DNA of 64,000 bases from Candidatus Heimdallarchaeota archaeon (GTDB taxonomy: Archaea > Asgardarchaeota > Heimdallarchaeia > JABLTI01): assembly GCA_030614005.1 (NCBI GenBank), contig JAUWKS010000012.1, forward strand, positions 1 through 64,000, written 5' to 3'. The translations under genes and the position numbers were made by a program. Below the pieces are notes generated by a model. That model did no database searches. It saw nothing but the letters and a program-made list of their open reading frames with translations, and had not been told where the DNA came from. The number at the start of each line of letters is the position of its first letter. Within the stretch, counting starts at the first letter, position 1. Below, piece by piece: positions 28,045 to 37,779 of this stretch.

Positions 28045-29442
28045 TTAAAAAACCAATTCTGATAGTTCTTCTAAAGTACAATCTAACAAAAATGGATTGA
28101 AATTGTTCCCTAGTACTTTCGTCAATTCTGCAAGTCTTTTGTGTTTTACTGTTGTTTTTGAGAATGGCCATTTATGTTCTGGTTTTGGTGTTATGCCCAG
28201 TTTTTCACAAGTTTCCACTAAATCTACAATACCATTGAAAACTAAGTCTCGAGTAAGGTTTATTGGACGAATTTCACGAGAATGCATAATAATACCTTTT
28301 ATTTTGTCATTCCCTACATGCCATAAAGATGGTGCATGACCATATTTAATAAAAGGTAGGAAACTATTTTTTCCTGATGTTTCATTAATTTCTTTAATTA
28401 TTTCCTCATATCTTAGAAGATTTTCACCATAAATTCCAAATCCCTCGAAAAGAGCGATTTGATATCCTTCCGGTGGATTTCTTTTTGCCAGGTTTATTCT
28501 TATATCCTTCTTCTTCTCAAATTCTTCCAAATCTACTTCTGAAAAAGTGGTAAAGGGGATATTTTTGATGATCTCAACCATTTTATCGTTGTAGTCTCTA
28601 GGATATTCAAAGATAAACATTGGTGGGTTTGTTTTATCAGCGATGTCAGGGTGTTCTGCTTGTACGATACTTTCACCATATGTTAACGGAATATTGTTTT
28701 CAATTAAATCATAGATCACTTTTCCAAAAGCATTTAGATTGTCACAATGCACAAAAGCATAACTTAGCTCTCCAGTATCTGGTAACTCCTTAATTACCAC
28801 TTTGATTTTAGAAATAAAACCAAGTACCCCATGAGACCCTGCAATATCCATCAATGAAAAATTTGCTTCTTGTAATTTCTTTTCTAATTCTTTATTCTCA
28901 GAAGTTATTTTCACTTTGAGCTTGTCGTTTTCGCCCTCAAGCTGTTCTACAATAATCTTGTTGTTATTATAATCGATTAATTCAACGGCAAGAACATTAT
29001 CAATCATTGTTCCTGCTAACCAAGCATCATTTCCCCCACCATCTGTGCTTAGAATTCCTCCTAAAGTAGCGATATCTCTACTTGATGGAGCAATGAAAAA
29101 TTTCCAATTTGCTTTTTGTTGTTGAATTATCTCATTTAATTCATCTGGTGTGATTCCAGGTTCAACAACTGCATATCCGTCTTTAAAATTCAGCTCAAGT
29201 ACTTTCTTCAATCTCATAGTACTAATAATAACTTTCTTTCTTGAAGCACCTGTGCAAGCACCACTTAGACCTGAACCGCCACCTTTAGTTGTAATAGGTA
29301 AATTGTTCTCTCGAGCAAAAGTGATTGCTTCGTTTATTTCAGGTTCATTTGTTGGTGCAAAGACTTTAATGTTTGAATCCGGGTCAATCTTCTGAAAAAT
29401 AGAAGCATTTGAGCCAATAACTATTCGTCGTAATTTTTCCAT
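28045..29442 (-). CDS. FAD-linked 2-hydroxyacid oxidase/dehydrogenase (GlcD/Dld type)
   Basis: About 465 residues from ATG 29442, chosen because a near-ideal ribosome site lies just upstream. An FAD-binding domain (PCMH type) is shown by PITTKGGGSGLSGACTG, KVLELNFKDGYAVVEPGITPDEL and SSRDIATLGGILSTDGGG. The C-terminal cap has NDKIKGIIMHSREIRP. Members oxidise D-lactate, glycolate or related 2-hydroxyacids. One nucleotide separates it from the stop of the Fe-S protein gene, so the two form an operon and likely an enzyme complex passing electrons from FAD to [4Fe-4S] clusters. Confidence 0.88.
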   Translation of the reverse strand: MEKLRRIVIGSNASIFQKIDPDSNIKVFAPTNEPEINEAITFARENNLPITTKGGGSGLSGACTGASRKKVIISTMRLKKVLELNFKDGYAVVEPGITPDELNEIIQQQKANWKFFIAPSSRDIATLGGILSTDGGGNDAWLAGTMIDNVLAVELIDYNNNKIIVEQLEGENDKLKVKITSENKELEKKLQEANFSLMDIAGSHGVLGFISKIKVVIKELPDTGELSYAFVHCDNLNAFGKVIYDLIENNIPLTYGESIVQAEHPDIADKTNPPMFIFEYPRDYNDKMVEIIKNIPFTTFSEVDLEEFEKKKDIRINLAKRNPPEGYQIALFEGFGIYGENLLRYEEIIKEINETSGKNSFLPFIKYGHAPSLWHVGNDKIKGIIMHSREIRPINLTRDLVFNGIVDLVETCEKLGITPKPEHKWPFSKTTVKHKRLAELTKVLGNNFNPFLLDCTLEELSELVF

Positions 29443-29443
29443 T

Positions 29444-30580
29444 TTAATTCTCCTCCTCAGTTGAAATCGCTTGAGCAAGATGTTCTACAATGTCCCAAGT
29501 AGTTATACCACTTTGTTCAAATTGCTCAAGGCATGAAGGACAACAAGTCACTACACAAGTATCTTCCTCTTTGAGTTTCTCTTTTACTATTCTTTGATTG
29601 ATAATATCTTGTGCTATTTCATTATTTGTAACTCGTAACATTCCTCCACCCCCACAACAAGATGGTTCCATTTCAATTACATCAATGCCCATCTTTTTCA
29701 TTAGATTTCTAGGTGCATGAATTACTTCATTATTTCTAAACAATTCGCAAGGATCATGATATTTGAGTTTGATATTTAATTTCCTAGGAACTGTTTTAAT
29801 TTTTTCATCAAAGTATTCCGTTAAATGTAAAATTCTTACTGAAGGGTCTATCTTATGATGATCTCTTAAAGCTTCTAAACAACCAGGACAATCAGTAATA
29901 ATCGTTTTTGCTTTTGTATTAGTGAAGACCTCTGTATTGTGTGCTCTCAGCACATCTGCTTCCTCTACTTTTCCTATAAGATCAAGAGGATGCCCACAAC
30001 AGAATTCTTCTCCTCCGAGAACAAGATAATCTTCATCAATATACTCCATTACTTTGAAAATGGATTTCAGTACGTTTGAATGTCTACTTCTAAAGGACAT
30101 TAAACAACCTACGAAAAATACTGTATCGGATGTTTTACCTTCACTATAGATTTTGTCCTCGATATCAGGGAAATCGTCTTCAAGTTCCATAGTCCAAGAT
30201 TCTGCCCTCATTTCATTGTCTAAACCATAAACATTCATTTCATCACTGATATTTTCTTCAATTTGAATTACTTTAGGGAAGAGCTTAACAGTATCTTTTC
30301 TATGTTCTCTAAAGATATCTATTAAGTCTACTTCAGAAGAACAGACTTCAACACAGCGCCCACAAAATGCACAAGTAAAGATAGTTGAAGCGTAGTCCTT
30401 GGCTAACTCTTCATCATCGAATTTCTCTGGCAAAGCATCTTTTAGTTTTAAATAGTAAAGCTTCCCTCGAGGGGAAAAAACCTCTTGGCCAGTAGCTCTG
30501 TAAATTGGGCATATTAATACGCACGAACCACATTGTACACACTTTTTCAGTAACTCATCGATGTCAGTTTTACTGGTCAT
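29444..30580 (-). CDS. GlpC/HdrD-like iron-sulfur oxidoreductase subunit
   Basis: 378 residues. Two N-terminal [4Fe-4S] ferredoxin motifs (CVQCGSCVLICP and CAFCGRCVEVCS) are followed by two CCG domains (CGHPLDLIG region with CPGCLEAL, then EPSCCGGGGML with CPSCLEQF). This is the LutA/GlpC/HdrD layout. It would take electrons from the FAD partner encoded next and deliver them to a quinone, a thiol/disulfide or another carrier. First gene of the two-gene operon. Confidence 0.9.
   Translation of the reverse strand: MTSKTDIDELLKKCVQCGSCVLICPIYRATGQEVFSPRGKLYYLKLKDALPEKFDDEELAKDYASTIFTCAFCGRCVEVCSSEVDLIDIFREHRKDTVKLFPKVIQIEENISDEMNVYGLDNEMRAESWTMELEDDFPDIEDKIYSEGKTSDTVFFVGCLMSFRSRHSNVLKSIFKVMEYIDEDYLVLGGEEFCCGHPLDLIGKVEEADVLRAHNTEVFTNTKAKTIITDCPGCLEALRDHHKIDPSVRILHLTEYFDEKIKTVPRKLNIKLKYHDPCELFRNNEVIHAPRNLMKKMGIDVIEMEPSCCGGGGMLRVTNNEIAQDIINQRIVKEKLKEEDTCVVTCCPSCLEQFEQSGITTWDIVEHLAQAISTEEEN
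29447..29456 (-). promoter_or_regulatory. Strong Shine-Dalgarno site for glcD
   Basis: On the minus strand GAGGAGGAG lies 5-7 nt before the ATG at 29442, inside the end of the Fe-S protein gene. It decides the glcD start against the longer in-frame ORF beginning at 29478. Confidence 0.75.
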
Positions 30581-30790
30581 TTTAAAAATAGTCCTTTATA
30601 TCTTTCATAATCATTGAGTTTGATTTTAATTAATAAATATGGTGAAGCTTTTTCTTTTTGATTGTGCCTCTATACAAAATTATGTTAGAGATTACATTTA
30701 TTTTTTGCCTCAAAAGTGGAGTTTTTAATCTTGGTTACTGAAGGTGTTGTGTAAAGAATATTTTATACCGCTCATATAACTACAAATTAT

Positions 30791-32161
30791 TTGGTGGCAG
30801 AAGTTATCTTGGCCTCTAACGAAATAGACGAAAAACAATTGGCAGAAGAATTTTATAATTCTATGAGAGGTTTTGTTGTTATTGAAGAATCAGGACTACC
30901 AAAATATGTCGAATTTTTAACTGAAGAGAAAATAGATATTATTCTACTCGCTGGTCTTCTCTCAAGCTTACAAGCACTTTCAGAAGTTATTAGTTCTGAG
31001 AATATTAAAACAATTGTTACTTCAAATTCTAGTTTTGTTTTTGAATTACGTGAAAAATTCTTTTTTGTTATATGGATTGAAAAAACAATTAATGCGATAG
31101 AAAACTATGATCCTTTTATTATGAAAATTATCTCCCGTTTTGAGGGAGCTAGTAGTTCAGATATCGATAGTTCATTACTAATTTCAAATCTTACTGAAAC
31201 TCCCGAATATGAAAAATTAGGTCGCAGATTGGTAAAAATCCGTACCAAAGAAGCACGGTATATTGATGCTCATAAGAAACTTGAATCCGATTTTAAAAAG
31301 AGTAGGGATATCAAATATATTGTCAATAAGCTTGCCGGAATAGATGGTTTGTTTGTCATCAATAAATATAATGACCAAATGCTTCATTCTGAATTTTATC
31401 GAGGAGAATCTATTTTCAATATCCAAATACTTTCTAATTTTATTATTGGTATTCGAAAATCGATGAAAAATCTTGATCCTGGCACTCTCGAAGAAGTCAG
31501 TACTCAAAATTATCGTTTTATTATCCGTGAAAGTGCTGACTATTTCTGTGTTTTTGAAGTAATTAAAGGGTTAGCAAATGAGGATAAGCTAGACAAAACT
31601 ATTACTAAATTAATGAATAGATATGAAGGTTTACGACGAAAAACTTCTGATATAAAGATTCTTCAAAATTGGGACACCACCTCTGAGCAGGAGATTCTTG
31701 GTCAGTTTTCAATGGAAATGAGGGAATTCAAAGGAGATAATGGTACTAATAGTAAATCGTTAGACCGTCAAGCTTCTAAGATATCATTTGGAGATGACAG
31801 CTATAAATGGAGAAAAGAAGAAGATCAACTCTATACTACGATGGATATTTACAAAGAGATTTTCTTAGCAGGAATAATTTGTTCCAGTAGTAAATTCTTT
31901 GTTAGTAGAAGAACTTCAGATATCAACGATTGGATGCAATCGGTTAAGGAACTTCAATTAAATAAACTACTGAACCTTCTTGCAGCAAAAAAACCAAATG
32001 AATTTGTGAAACTAGTAATGGGTGAAAAAGAAGTTCGTTTATTGAAGATTAAAGAGCAGTCAGTTCTCTTTGTGATTTTGGATGCAGAGAACTCAGCAGC
32101 AGAGAGATATCTATTACGATTGCCTAAAATTTTGGCAAAGATAAGTAAAAATATTCTCTAA
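30791..32161 (+). CDS. Protein with three longin/roadblock-like domains (Asgard type)
   Basis: 456 residues, soluble. Three regions share the pattern of a longin/roadblock-like fold: about 20-105 (GFVVIEESGLPKYVEF...IDIILLAGLLSSLQALSEV), about 185-270 (GLFVINKYNDQMLHSEF...FIIGIRKSM) and about 355-445 (GIICSSSKFFVSRRT region and following strands). Each has the strand 'functional residue-opens-hydrophobic helix' order seen in Asgard regulators of small GTPases. Inference: a scaffold or GTPase-binding factor. A basic linker (about 150-175) separates the first two. A TTG/GTG start is used; no start-site motif is decisive. Confidence 0.6.
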   Translation: MVAEVILASNEIDEKQLAEEFYNSMRGFVVIEESGLPKYVEFLTEEKIDIILLAGLLSSLQALSEVISSENIKTIVTSNSSFVFELREKFFFVIWIEKTINAIENYDPFIMKIISRFEGASSSDIDSSLLISNLTETPEYEKLGRRLVKIRTKEARYIDAHKKLESDFKKSRDIKYIVNKLAGIDGLFVINKYNDQMLHSEFYRGESIFNIQILSNFIIGIRKSMKNLDPGTLEEVSTQNYRFIIRESADYFCVFEVIKGLANEDKLDKTITKLMNRYEGLRRKTSDIKILQNWDTTSEQEILGQFSMEMREFKGDNGTNSKSLDRQASKISFGDDSYKWRKEEDQLYTTMDIYKEIFLAGIICSSSKFFVSRRTSDINDWMQSVKELQLNKLLNLLAAKKPNEFVKLVMGEKEVRLLKIKEQSVLFVILDAENSAAERYLLRLPKILAKISKNIL

Positions 32162-32169
32162 CTAACTTA

Positions 32170-33561
32170 TTAGCTAAAATCATCCATTGTTCTTTGTTTT
32201 ATTCTTTTTATTTCGCCTTGAATGATTTTAATTCCAGAATAGTCTGATGTTTCTCCAATAGTTAATTCACCATAGCTGCCATCGAATCCTGGTGGAGCAA
32301 AGCAAAAATTACCTTTACGTACTTCAGCTATTGCATGAGCAATTTTCCCAGAAACCAATTTCTGGAGCAATTCTTCTAATTCAGCAAGAGGAGTAGTCCA
32401 TAATTTACATTCATTACCTATTGCACCGATTATTAATTCGTATATTTTTCTAACACTTTTTGTGTTTGGGCTCTTTATTCCAATACCATTTGCAATAATT
32501 TCTACAAGGGGAACCATTCGGTAAAAGTTTCTTTTGGGACCATACATTGAACCATATTCTCTTTTACTACCTTGTGCTTTGGCTAATTCTATTGCTCGCT
32601 GAAGAACACCCGGTTTTAAACTTAAATCACAAATAGGGCAAATCATATCCTTTGGAACCATATCAGGAGAATAAATACAATATTCATCTGCTTTATGGTT
32701 GTTTACTCCTCCTCTATGACCAGTTAGGAAATAACGCCCTTCAGAAGGATGAAATTCAGCAGTGTAGCAAACACGATTATTCCTAATAGTATCAATTAAT
32801 TCCGCAAAAGACATTTTTTTCATATCTAAACTCGTTAACTCTCTTCCAAGGCGATTTAGAGCTGCTGAATGCGCATCGCTATTTGAAAGTAAAGTAAGCT
32901 TGTCCAATTCAGGTATTAGAGTAGTGATTGTTGGATCAGCGCTTAATCCTGTTTCAAAAGCATGGATTCGTTCTGCTGCGGCACCAAAATAGTCAGACAA
33001 ATATGTAATGGACGGTTTCGGACCATATATTCCTAAAGGAACTAAAATATGCGCTGGGAAAAATTCAACTAACGGATCAATATCTAATATGGTATTAATT
33101 TTCGTACCAACTTCCTCAATAGAATTATTGGTAACAAAAGGTCGGCCCGTAGAATTCTTTACGCCCATTTTTTCTAGCGCTTGAATTGCTTCATCGACTA
33201 CGTCAAAACTTGGCCAGAGAAAGACACAATGAACAACTTTTCTATATACTCCAATAGGAGCAGTAATAGCTAACTCGGTTTGCAGAACAAATTTAGTAGC
33301 TTTATCTTGCTCTGAGGCGTTTTTCAGCTCGAAAATACCATTTTCGTCAGGATCATGTAATTGCTCCTTCAATGTTTTTAACCAAGGAGGAAAAAGACAA
33401 TCACCCGTACCTACTAATTGTACGCCTTTCATTGGCATGTTTTCTACTGCAGTACGTAAATCCAAACTACCGGTTCCACCGGCATAAGAGGAATGACAAT
33501 GCAAATCACAAATTACACCGCGTTTGTATTCCTCACCTAAATCAACTTGACTGATAGTCAT
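32170..33561 (-). CDS. endoQ: Endonuclease Q (PHP-domain DNA repair nuclease)
   Basis: 463 residues. The N-terminal PHP domain has CDLHCHSSYAGG, LVGTGDCLFPPWL, the FFPAHILVPLGIYG block and SNSDAHSAALNRLGRE, the metal-binding histidines and acids of EndoQ. A zinc-finger segment (DEYCIYSPD...ICPICDLSLKPGV) and C-terminal DNA-binding domain follow as in Thermococcales EndoQ. The enzyme nicks DNA 5' of deaminated bases (hypoxanthine, uracil, xanthine). Monocistronic, convergent with the gene at 30791. Confidence 0.9.
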   Translation of the reverse strand: MTISQVDLGEEYKRGVICDLHCHSSYAGGTGSLDLRTAVENMPMKGVQLVGTGDCLFPPWLKTLKEQLHDPDENGIFELKNASEQDKATKFVLQTELAITAPIGVYRKVVHCVFLWPSFDVVDEAIQALEKMGVKNSTGRPFVTNNSIEEVGTKINTILDIDPLVEFFPAHILVPLGIYGPKPSITYLSDYFGAAAERIHAFETGLSADPTITTLIPELDKLTLLSNSDAHSAALNRLGRELTSLDMKKMSFAELIDTIRNNRVCYTAEFHPSEGRYFLTGHRGGVNNHKADEYCIYSPDMVPKDMICPICDLSLKPGVLQRAIELAKAQGSKREYGSMYGPKRNFYRMVPLVEIIANGIGIKSPNTKSVRKIYELIIGAIGNECKLWTTPLAELEELLQKLVSGKIAHAIAEVRKGNFCFAPPGFDGSYGELTIGETSDYSGIKIIQGEIKRIKQRTMDDFS

Positions 33562-33670
33562 TGCAACTCAAGAATGAATAATTATACTCTTTTAATAACT
33601 CTTCTTACAAACAAATATTTTTGTAGTGAAAAAGGAAGCTTAATTAAATCTAATTGTTGTTAATTGTCCT

Positions 33671-34534
33671 ATGTCAAAAGCAGAAGAAATATTTGAAGGG
33701 ACGGATCAAATATCTGATAAAAATCCAGATGCTTCTGCTGCTATCCATCAAATTAAATCTACTCGAGTGTTTGAATTTTATTTTAGTGGAGATAAGACAA
33801 GTGAGTTAAGTTTGAAAGATGCTGTAATCGCCAATATAATTGTTGGCGTAATTGCTTTAGCTATTTACTTTCCAGTAGAATATCTTGGTCATTTTGAAAT
33901 ATTTCAAAACGAATATTATTTCCATGTTGTTTTATCAGTGGTTTGCTTTGTAATAGTACCAGTAATTTACTTGGTAATTTTTCAATTAAAAACAGGGAAA
34001 GCGAAGTATTTCTTTTTGGCAACTGAAAAAGGAATGTCCCCGAAGAAAATCATAAGCAGCTTAGTACAAGGTTGTGTAATGCATGCAGGGTTATTTTATC
34101 CTTGGATTCTCCTATCACAAAAATATATGACTAATGTCAATAATATCAGATATTTCCTTTTTGAACCAGGTGAATGGATTGCTCTAATATCATTCTTCGC
34201 AATAAATGTCATTGTTTTTGAATTCTATTCGAAAGCGTTTATACAAATACAATTTAGTCAAGCGAAAGGGTCTCTAAAATTGTTTAAAGGTGCTCTCGAA
34301 ATAAAGAGTGGGAAAATATTAGGATTCATTCTACAAAATATTGCCTGGTTAGGAGGGCATATACAAGAATTCTTCTGGTTGAGAGATTATATTGGAACGG
34401 TCAATTCAATAATTTTCATTATAGTATCAGGTGTTTTAACAGGATTAACAGTAATGGAAACAGAAAATATCTTTGGAGTATCAATAGGACATGTACTACT
34501 AAATGTACTAATAATAGTAACATATGCAGTGTAA
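33671..34534 (+). CDS. CPBP-like intramembrane protein (degenerate)
   Basis: 287 residues with about seven hydrophobic segments. Traces of the CPBP (Abi) intramembrane protease motifs are in order: VFEFYSKAFIQ (motif 1 region with one Glu), NIAWLGGHIQEFF (motif 2 His) and IGHVLLNVL (motif 3 H-x3-N). The usual double Glu of motif 1 is not present, so activity is doubtful. Last chromosomal gene before the tRNA-anchored island. Confidence 0.55.
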   Translation: MSKAEEIFEGTDQISDKNPDASAAIHQIKSTRVFEFYFSGDKTSELSLKDAVIANIIVGVIALAIYFPVEYLGHFEIFQNEYYFHVVLSVVCFVIVPVIYLVIFQLKTGKAKYFFLATEKGMSPKKIISSLVQGCVMHAGLFYPWILLSQKYMTNVNNIRYFLFEPGEWIALISFFAINVIVFEFYSKAFIQIQFSQAKGSLKLFKGALEIKSGKILGFILQNIAWLGGHIQEFFWLRDYIGTVNSIIFIIVSGVLTGLTVMETENIFGVSIGHVLLNVLIIVTYAV

Positions 34535-34603
34535 GAAGAAGAAAAAATTTTCCTAATACAAAGACTCAAAAAGAGAAAAAGAGTCAAAAAAACAACTAAT
34601 AAT

Positions 34604-34714
34604 GGGCCGGTAGATCAGACTGGAAGATCGCCTGATTTGCAATAGATAAAAGGCTGCGGGCCAAATCTAAAAAATTTCAGGAGGCCGTGGATTCAAATTC
34701 CACCCGGTCCACCA
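34604..34714 (+). tRNA. tRNA-Ala (UGC) with intron; CCA encoded
   Basis: Acceptor GGGCCGG (34604-34610) pairs with CCGGTCC (34704-34710), including the G3:U70 wobble pair that marks tRNA-Ala. The D stem is GATC/GATC, the anticodon stem CCTGA/TCAGG, the anticodon TGC at 34638-34640, the variable loop 5 nt, the T stem GTGGA/TCCAC with loop TTCAAAT, discriminator A, and CCA at 34712-34714. An intron of about 34 nt (34642-34675) sits at the canonical 37/38 position; the exact splice sites were not confirmed by a full bulge-helix-bulge. Its 3' end is the repeated unit of the downstream island. Confidence 0.92.
34642..34675 (+). other. tRNA-Ala intron
   Basis: Inferred from the tRNA fold. It contains TAGAT (34643-34647) pairing with ATCTA (34665-34669) and a GC-rich middle. 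No protein is encoded. Confidence 0.7.
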
Positions 34715-34715
34715 C
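34683..34715 (+). repeat. tRNA-Ala 3'-end repeat R0 (inside the intact tRNA gene)
   Basis: GGCC, then the T-arm palindrome GTGGATTCAAATTCCAC, then CCGGTCCACCAC. This is the reference copy; four others lie downstream in the same orientation. Confidence 0.95.
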
Positions 34716-34829
34716 CTTCTTTTCTCTTTTCCACCTCGTTCTGTCCTTCTTTTTATTTTTATTGTGTGGTATCTGTTACCATTAAAAATTGGATTAATAG
34801 AACAAAATTATTTTTACTCATTTTAAAAC

Positions 34830-35465
34830 CTAGAGTTCGAAAAATCTCTTTAGCTTAACAGGATCAGCTCTATCTTCATCATCAATCAGTATAAACACAC
34901 CGACATTTCTTTTGATGTATTCCTTGCTCCAGTCCTCTTTTATCTTCCATCCTCCTGTTGCAAACACTCCGTTATCCATATCGTAGAAAGGAACATGGGT
35001 GTGGCTGAGGATAATTTTATCTGTCTGAAGAATCTTTGGAAGAAAGTCTATGCTGTTAGTTATTAACTGTTTCTTCATGTTAGTTGCCGCTTGATTCCAA
35101 GTTTCATTCACTCGTTTCTTAAGACCAATGTTATGTCCATGGCAGATGATAAACCGACCTTCTAGAGTATTTAGTTTCACATAGGGAACTACTTGGATGT
35201 CCGGTCTATCGAATAGCAAGTTTCCTTCGTGTCCCATCCCACCTGTTACAAAGACTAACTTTTCCTTAAATCCCTTCTCAATACTCCAGTCAACAAAAGA
35301 GTCTAATGCCTCCTTTCCTGTTTCATCGAAATTATCTAAGAAATCACCGTTCATAATAATTATATCTACTTTCTTTGACGCGCTTTCTAGCGCTTCTTTG
35401 AATTCATCCTCTAAACATCCTTCTGCACCTAGATGTACATCACCAACCACTATTGCAAGAGTCAC
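34830..35465 (-). CDS. Calcineurin-like metallophosphoesterase (last gene of Cas1-like operon)
   Basis: 211 residues. Metal-binding motifs in order: GDVHLG (D-x-H, residues 8-13), MNGDFLDN (G-D), GGMGHEGN at the GNH(D/E) position with the Asn replaced by Gly, CHGHNIG, and SHTHVPFYD. It is close to SbcD/Mre11- and YfcE-type enzymes, which act as nucleases or phosphodiesterases with two metal ions. The GTG start overlaps the helicase stop as GTGA, so translation is coupled. A truncated relative lies at 51220. Inferred role: end-processing nuclease of the element. Confidence 0.85.
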   Translation of the reverse strand: MTLAIVVGDVHLGAEGCLEDEFKEALESASKKVDIIIMNGDFLDNFDETGKEALDSFVDWSIEKGFKEKLVFVTGGMGHEGNLLFDRPDIQVVPYVKLNTLEGRFIICHGHNIGLKKRVNETWNQAATNMKKQLITNSIDFLPKILQTDKIILSHTHVPFYDMDNGVFATGGWKIKEDWSKEYIKRNVGVFILIDDEDRADPVKLKRFFEL

Positions 35466-37777
35466 CCCGCTAGATCCTCCTTTGTCTTTTGTACTAAAAA
35501 TGAGTTGACTATTCCAATAGAATCTTCTGATACATTAGCAAATAAAGGTAAGATTGACTCTTGAGTTTGCTTATTTATTAGAGCTTCATTAACTAGTTTC
35601 CTCATTTGTTCTGCTACTTTTTGGAATTCTCTAAAAAGAAATGCCGCATTGCCTAACTCTCCACCTCTATCATAAATAACTATTTTATTCTCGTGTACGT
35701 TCACCACTGTTCTAAAAGAGGGCTCTGAAATATGCAATGCTATTTCTGTACTCTTTAGAATAAGGTCTTTCAATAAACTTAGTGCTTCTCTTTTCTTTTT
35801 ATTGCTTGACTTCTTAGCTGAAAAAGTCACCTCTACTAAGAAACCACTAGTTTTCTCTTGCGAGTGGAAAACCTGCTCGTCTTGATGATTATCATCTATT
35901 TTGTTACCTGTTTTCGTGTACCTCACAACTTCAGCAGTTTCTCTTTGAATGACCATTTTGCCAAATCGAATATTTAGTTCAGCAAATCTAAACACTCGTG
36001 CCTGTTTGTCAATTTGGATAGAAGGAGCCTTTAGTTTGTTTTGTTCAATTGATGATTTATTAATTTGAAGCTTTTCTACAACAATCTTCCTCTCTAGCGA
36101 TTTTTCAACTCGGTAGATATCTCCCTGTCTTCCTAGGTAAAGGAGGTTACCCTCTAAAGCCGTTCGTAATATTCTTTGCTCCTCAATTTCACCAATTATC
36201 CGTTCAAAATTATTATCAAGACTTCTCTCAACTAGTAACCTTCTTTGCCCTGCAGATCGAATTTTGTGGTTTCGTATGAACTGTAATAGCTCTTGTTCAT
36301 CAGCTATAATTAATTCACGTCTATCAGCAGAAACTTTGTGATTTATAGTTCGAAGAATGCCGTCTGCTATTAGCATAACGATTGCTGTCTGAGTTATTTG
36401 CTTGCTTTCCAATGTTTTGCTGAAAGCAAGAATTTCTTCAATTGTTGTTATCCCCATATATATTCTGAATAACACAAAAGCTTTCATTCTTTGTAAGGAC
36501 TGTGAGTTAAACAATATTTGTTCAGCAGTGTTCTCTTCAAGAATGGTCTTTATTATTCGATAATTTTCCAAATAATACTTATCCAATACTCGTTCTGTGT
36601 CTAATATTAGTGTAAAATTCTTTTTCTGAGAAATATCTTGAAATCGCAATCTTCCCATTCTTTGTATTAGCCCATTCTTACCTGTTATCGGCCAGCCTAT
36701 ATTGATAATATGTTGAATTTTTGGTATATCTATTCCTAACTCAAGCAATGATGTAGTGAATAGAAATCGAAGTGATCCATCCATTATTCTCTTTATAATA
36801 TCTGCTTTATCAGATTCTGTTAGTTGACTATTGATACACATAAATGGTGAGTTTTGTTTTACTATCTCTAATGGTAAATCTGTTTTTATCATCAATTGTT
36901 CATTAAATTTCGCCACTAACTGACTGACTTTTTGCACACTATCAATGAATACTAAACATATTCCCCCTATCCTTTGAAGATGTGGGTCGATTCGCTCAAG
37001 TATGAATTGTTCTAGTGAATCCTTAGGAAGGATCATCACTCGAATCACTCCCCTTTTGCCTACAGCTTTTACAATCTTTGCGCTTGGCAAGAAATTATCT
37101 CGAAATGAAGCAACATCCTTTACTGTAGCTGAAGCAAGAATTACTCTTAACTTTGGATTCGTTTGTTTAAAGGCTGCAATAAACTCTCGAACATGAGTTA
37201 AATATCCTCCCGAACCTGCATGTATTTCGTCAAATACCATTATATCAGTTTGTTTAATCCAGTCGAGAAAACCATATTTATCTTCCTTGAAACGTCTGTA
37301 GAACAATTTATCTAAAGTTGCCAAGATGATCTGTGGTTTCTTCTTCTCAATTTGTTCCAAGTCTTGTTTTGATAGGTCGCCATTGTATCTGCTATAGGTG
37401 ATCTTTTTCCCTGTTGCTTCGAGAATATGATTGCAATAGCGAGTTAATCTTTGTTCCTGGTCAGCAGCAAGCTGCTTGGTTGGATAGATAATGATTGCAT
37501 TAGAAATCTTCTCATCTATTAATTCTTTAAGTATTGTAAATAGAAACACTTCTGTTTTTCCAGCACCAGTCCCTACTGTGAGAAAAAGGTCATCACCAGC
37601 AAGAATTTTCTTCATAGCTTCAATCTGGTATTTGTAAAGAGTGTAGGGAAACGCTTGTTTCAATGCTTTACCAAGCTTCACCATACCTACTTCAGGATCA
37701 TCAATATAATGATTAGTTTTCTCACTCTCTTGTGGTTGGATATTAAAGGTTGCTTTAACGATGCAGTGGTTTGGCAA
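35462..37777 (-). CDS. SF2 DNA helicase (DEIH) of the Cas1-like operon
   Basis: 771 residues. Motif I TVGTGAGKTEVF (G69-T75), Ia YPTKQLAADQ, II VFDEIHAGSG (183-186), III LASATV (216-218), V TSLLELGIDIPK and VI LIQRMGRLRF form a complete RecA pair. The GTGAGKTE/DEIH combination resembles Hrq1/MrfA/DrmA and Lhr-related helicases; no HD nuclease domain or DUF1998 is visible. The C-terminal 330 residues are all alpha/beta with no zinc site. Likely a DNA translocase for integration, excision or defence. Two nucleotides separate it from the upstream gene. Confidence 0.85.
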   Translation of the reverse strand: MPNHCIVKATFNIQPQESEKTNHYIDDPEVGMVKLGKALKQAFPYTLYKYQIEAMKKILAGDDLFLTVGTGAGKTEVFLFTILKELIDEKISNAIIIYPTKQLAADQEQRLTRYCNHILEATGKKITYSRYNGDLSKQDLEQIEKKKPQIILATLDKLFYRRFKEDKYGFLDWIKQTDIMVFDEIHAGSGGYLTHVREFIAAFKQTNPKLRVILASATVKDVASFRDNFLPSAKIVKAVGKRGVIRVMILPKDSLEQFILERIDPHLQRIGGICLVFIDSVQKVSQLVAKFNEQLMIKTDLPLEIVKQNSPFMCINSQLTESDKADIIKRIMDGSLRFLFTTSLLELGIDIPKIQHIINIGWPITGKNGLIQRMGRLRFQDISQKKNFTLILDTERVLDKYYLENYRIIKTILEENTAEQILFNSQSLQRMKAFVLFRIYMGITTIEEILAFSKTLESKQITQTAIVMLIADGILRTINHKVSADRRELIIADEQELLQFIRNHKIRSAGQRRLLVERSLDNNFERIIGEIEEQRILRTALEGNLLYLGRQGDIYRVEKSLERKIVVEKLQINKSSIEQNKLKAPSIQIDKQARVFRFAELNIRFGKMVIQRETAEVVRYTKTGNKIDDNHQDEQVFHSQEKTSGFLVEVTFSAKKSSNKKKREALSLLKDLILKSTEIALHISEPSFRTVVNVHENKIVIYDRGGELGNAAFLFREFQKVAEQMRKLVNEALINKQTQESILPLFANVSEDSIGIVNSFLVQKTKEDLAG

Positions 37778-37779
37778 GT

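Noticed and set aside
34604..34714. tRNA-Cys (GCA) reading of the anticodon loop
   Set aside because: D-stem to anticodon spacing and the CCTGA/TCAGG stem place TGC at 34-36, and G3:U70 supports alanine.
35462..37777. Cas3 helicase-nuclease
   Set aside because: No HD domain and no Cascade genes; motifs fit Hrq1/Lhr-like helicases better.
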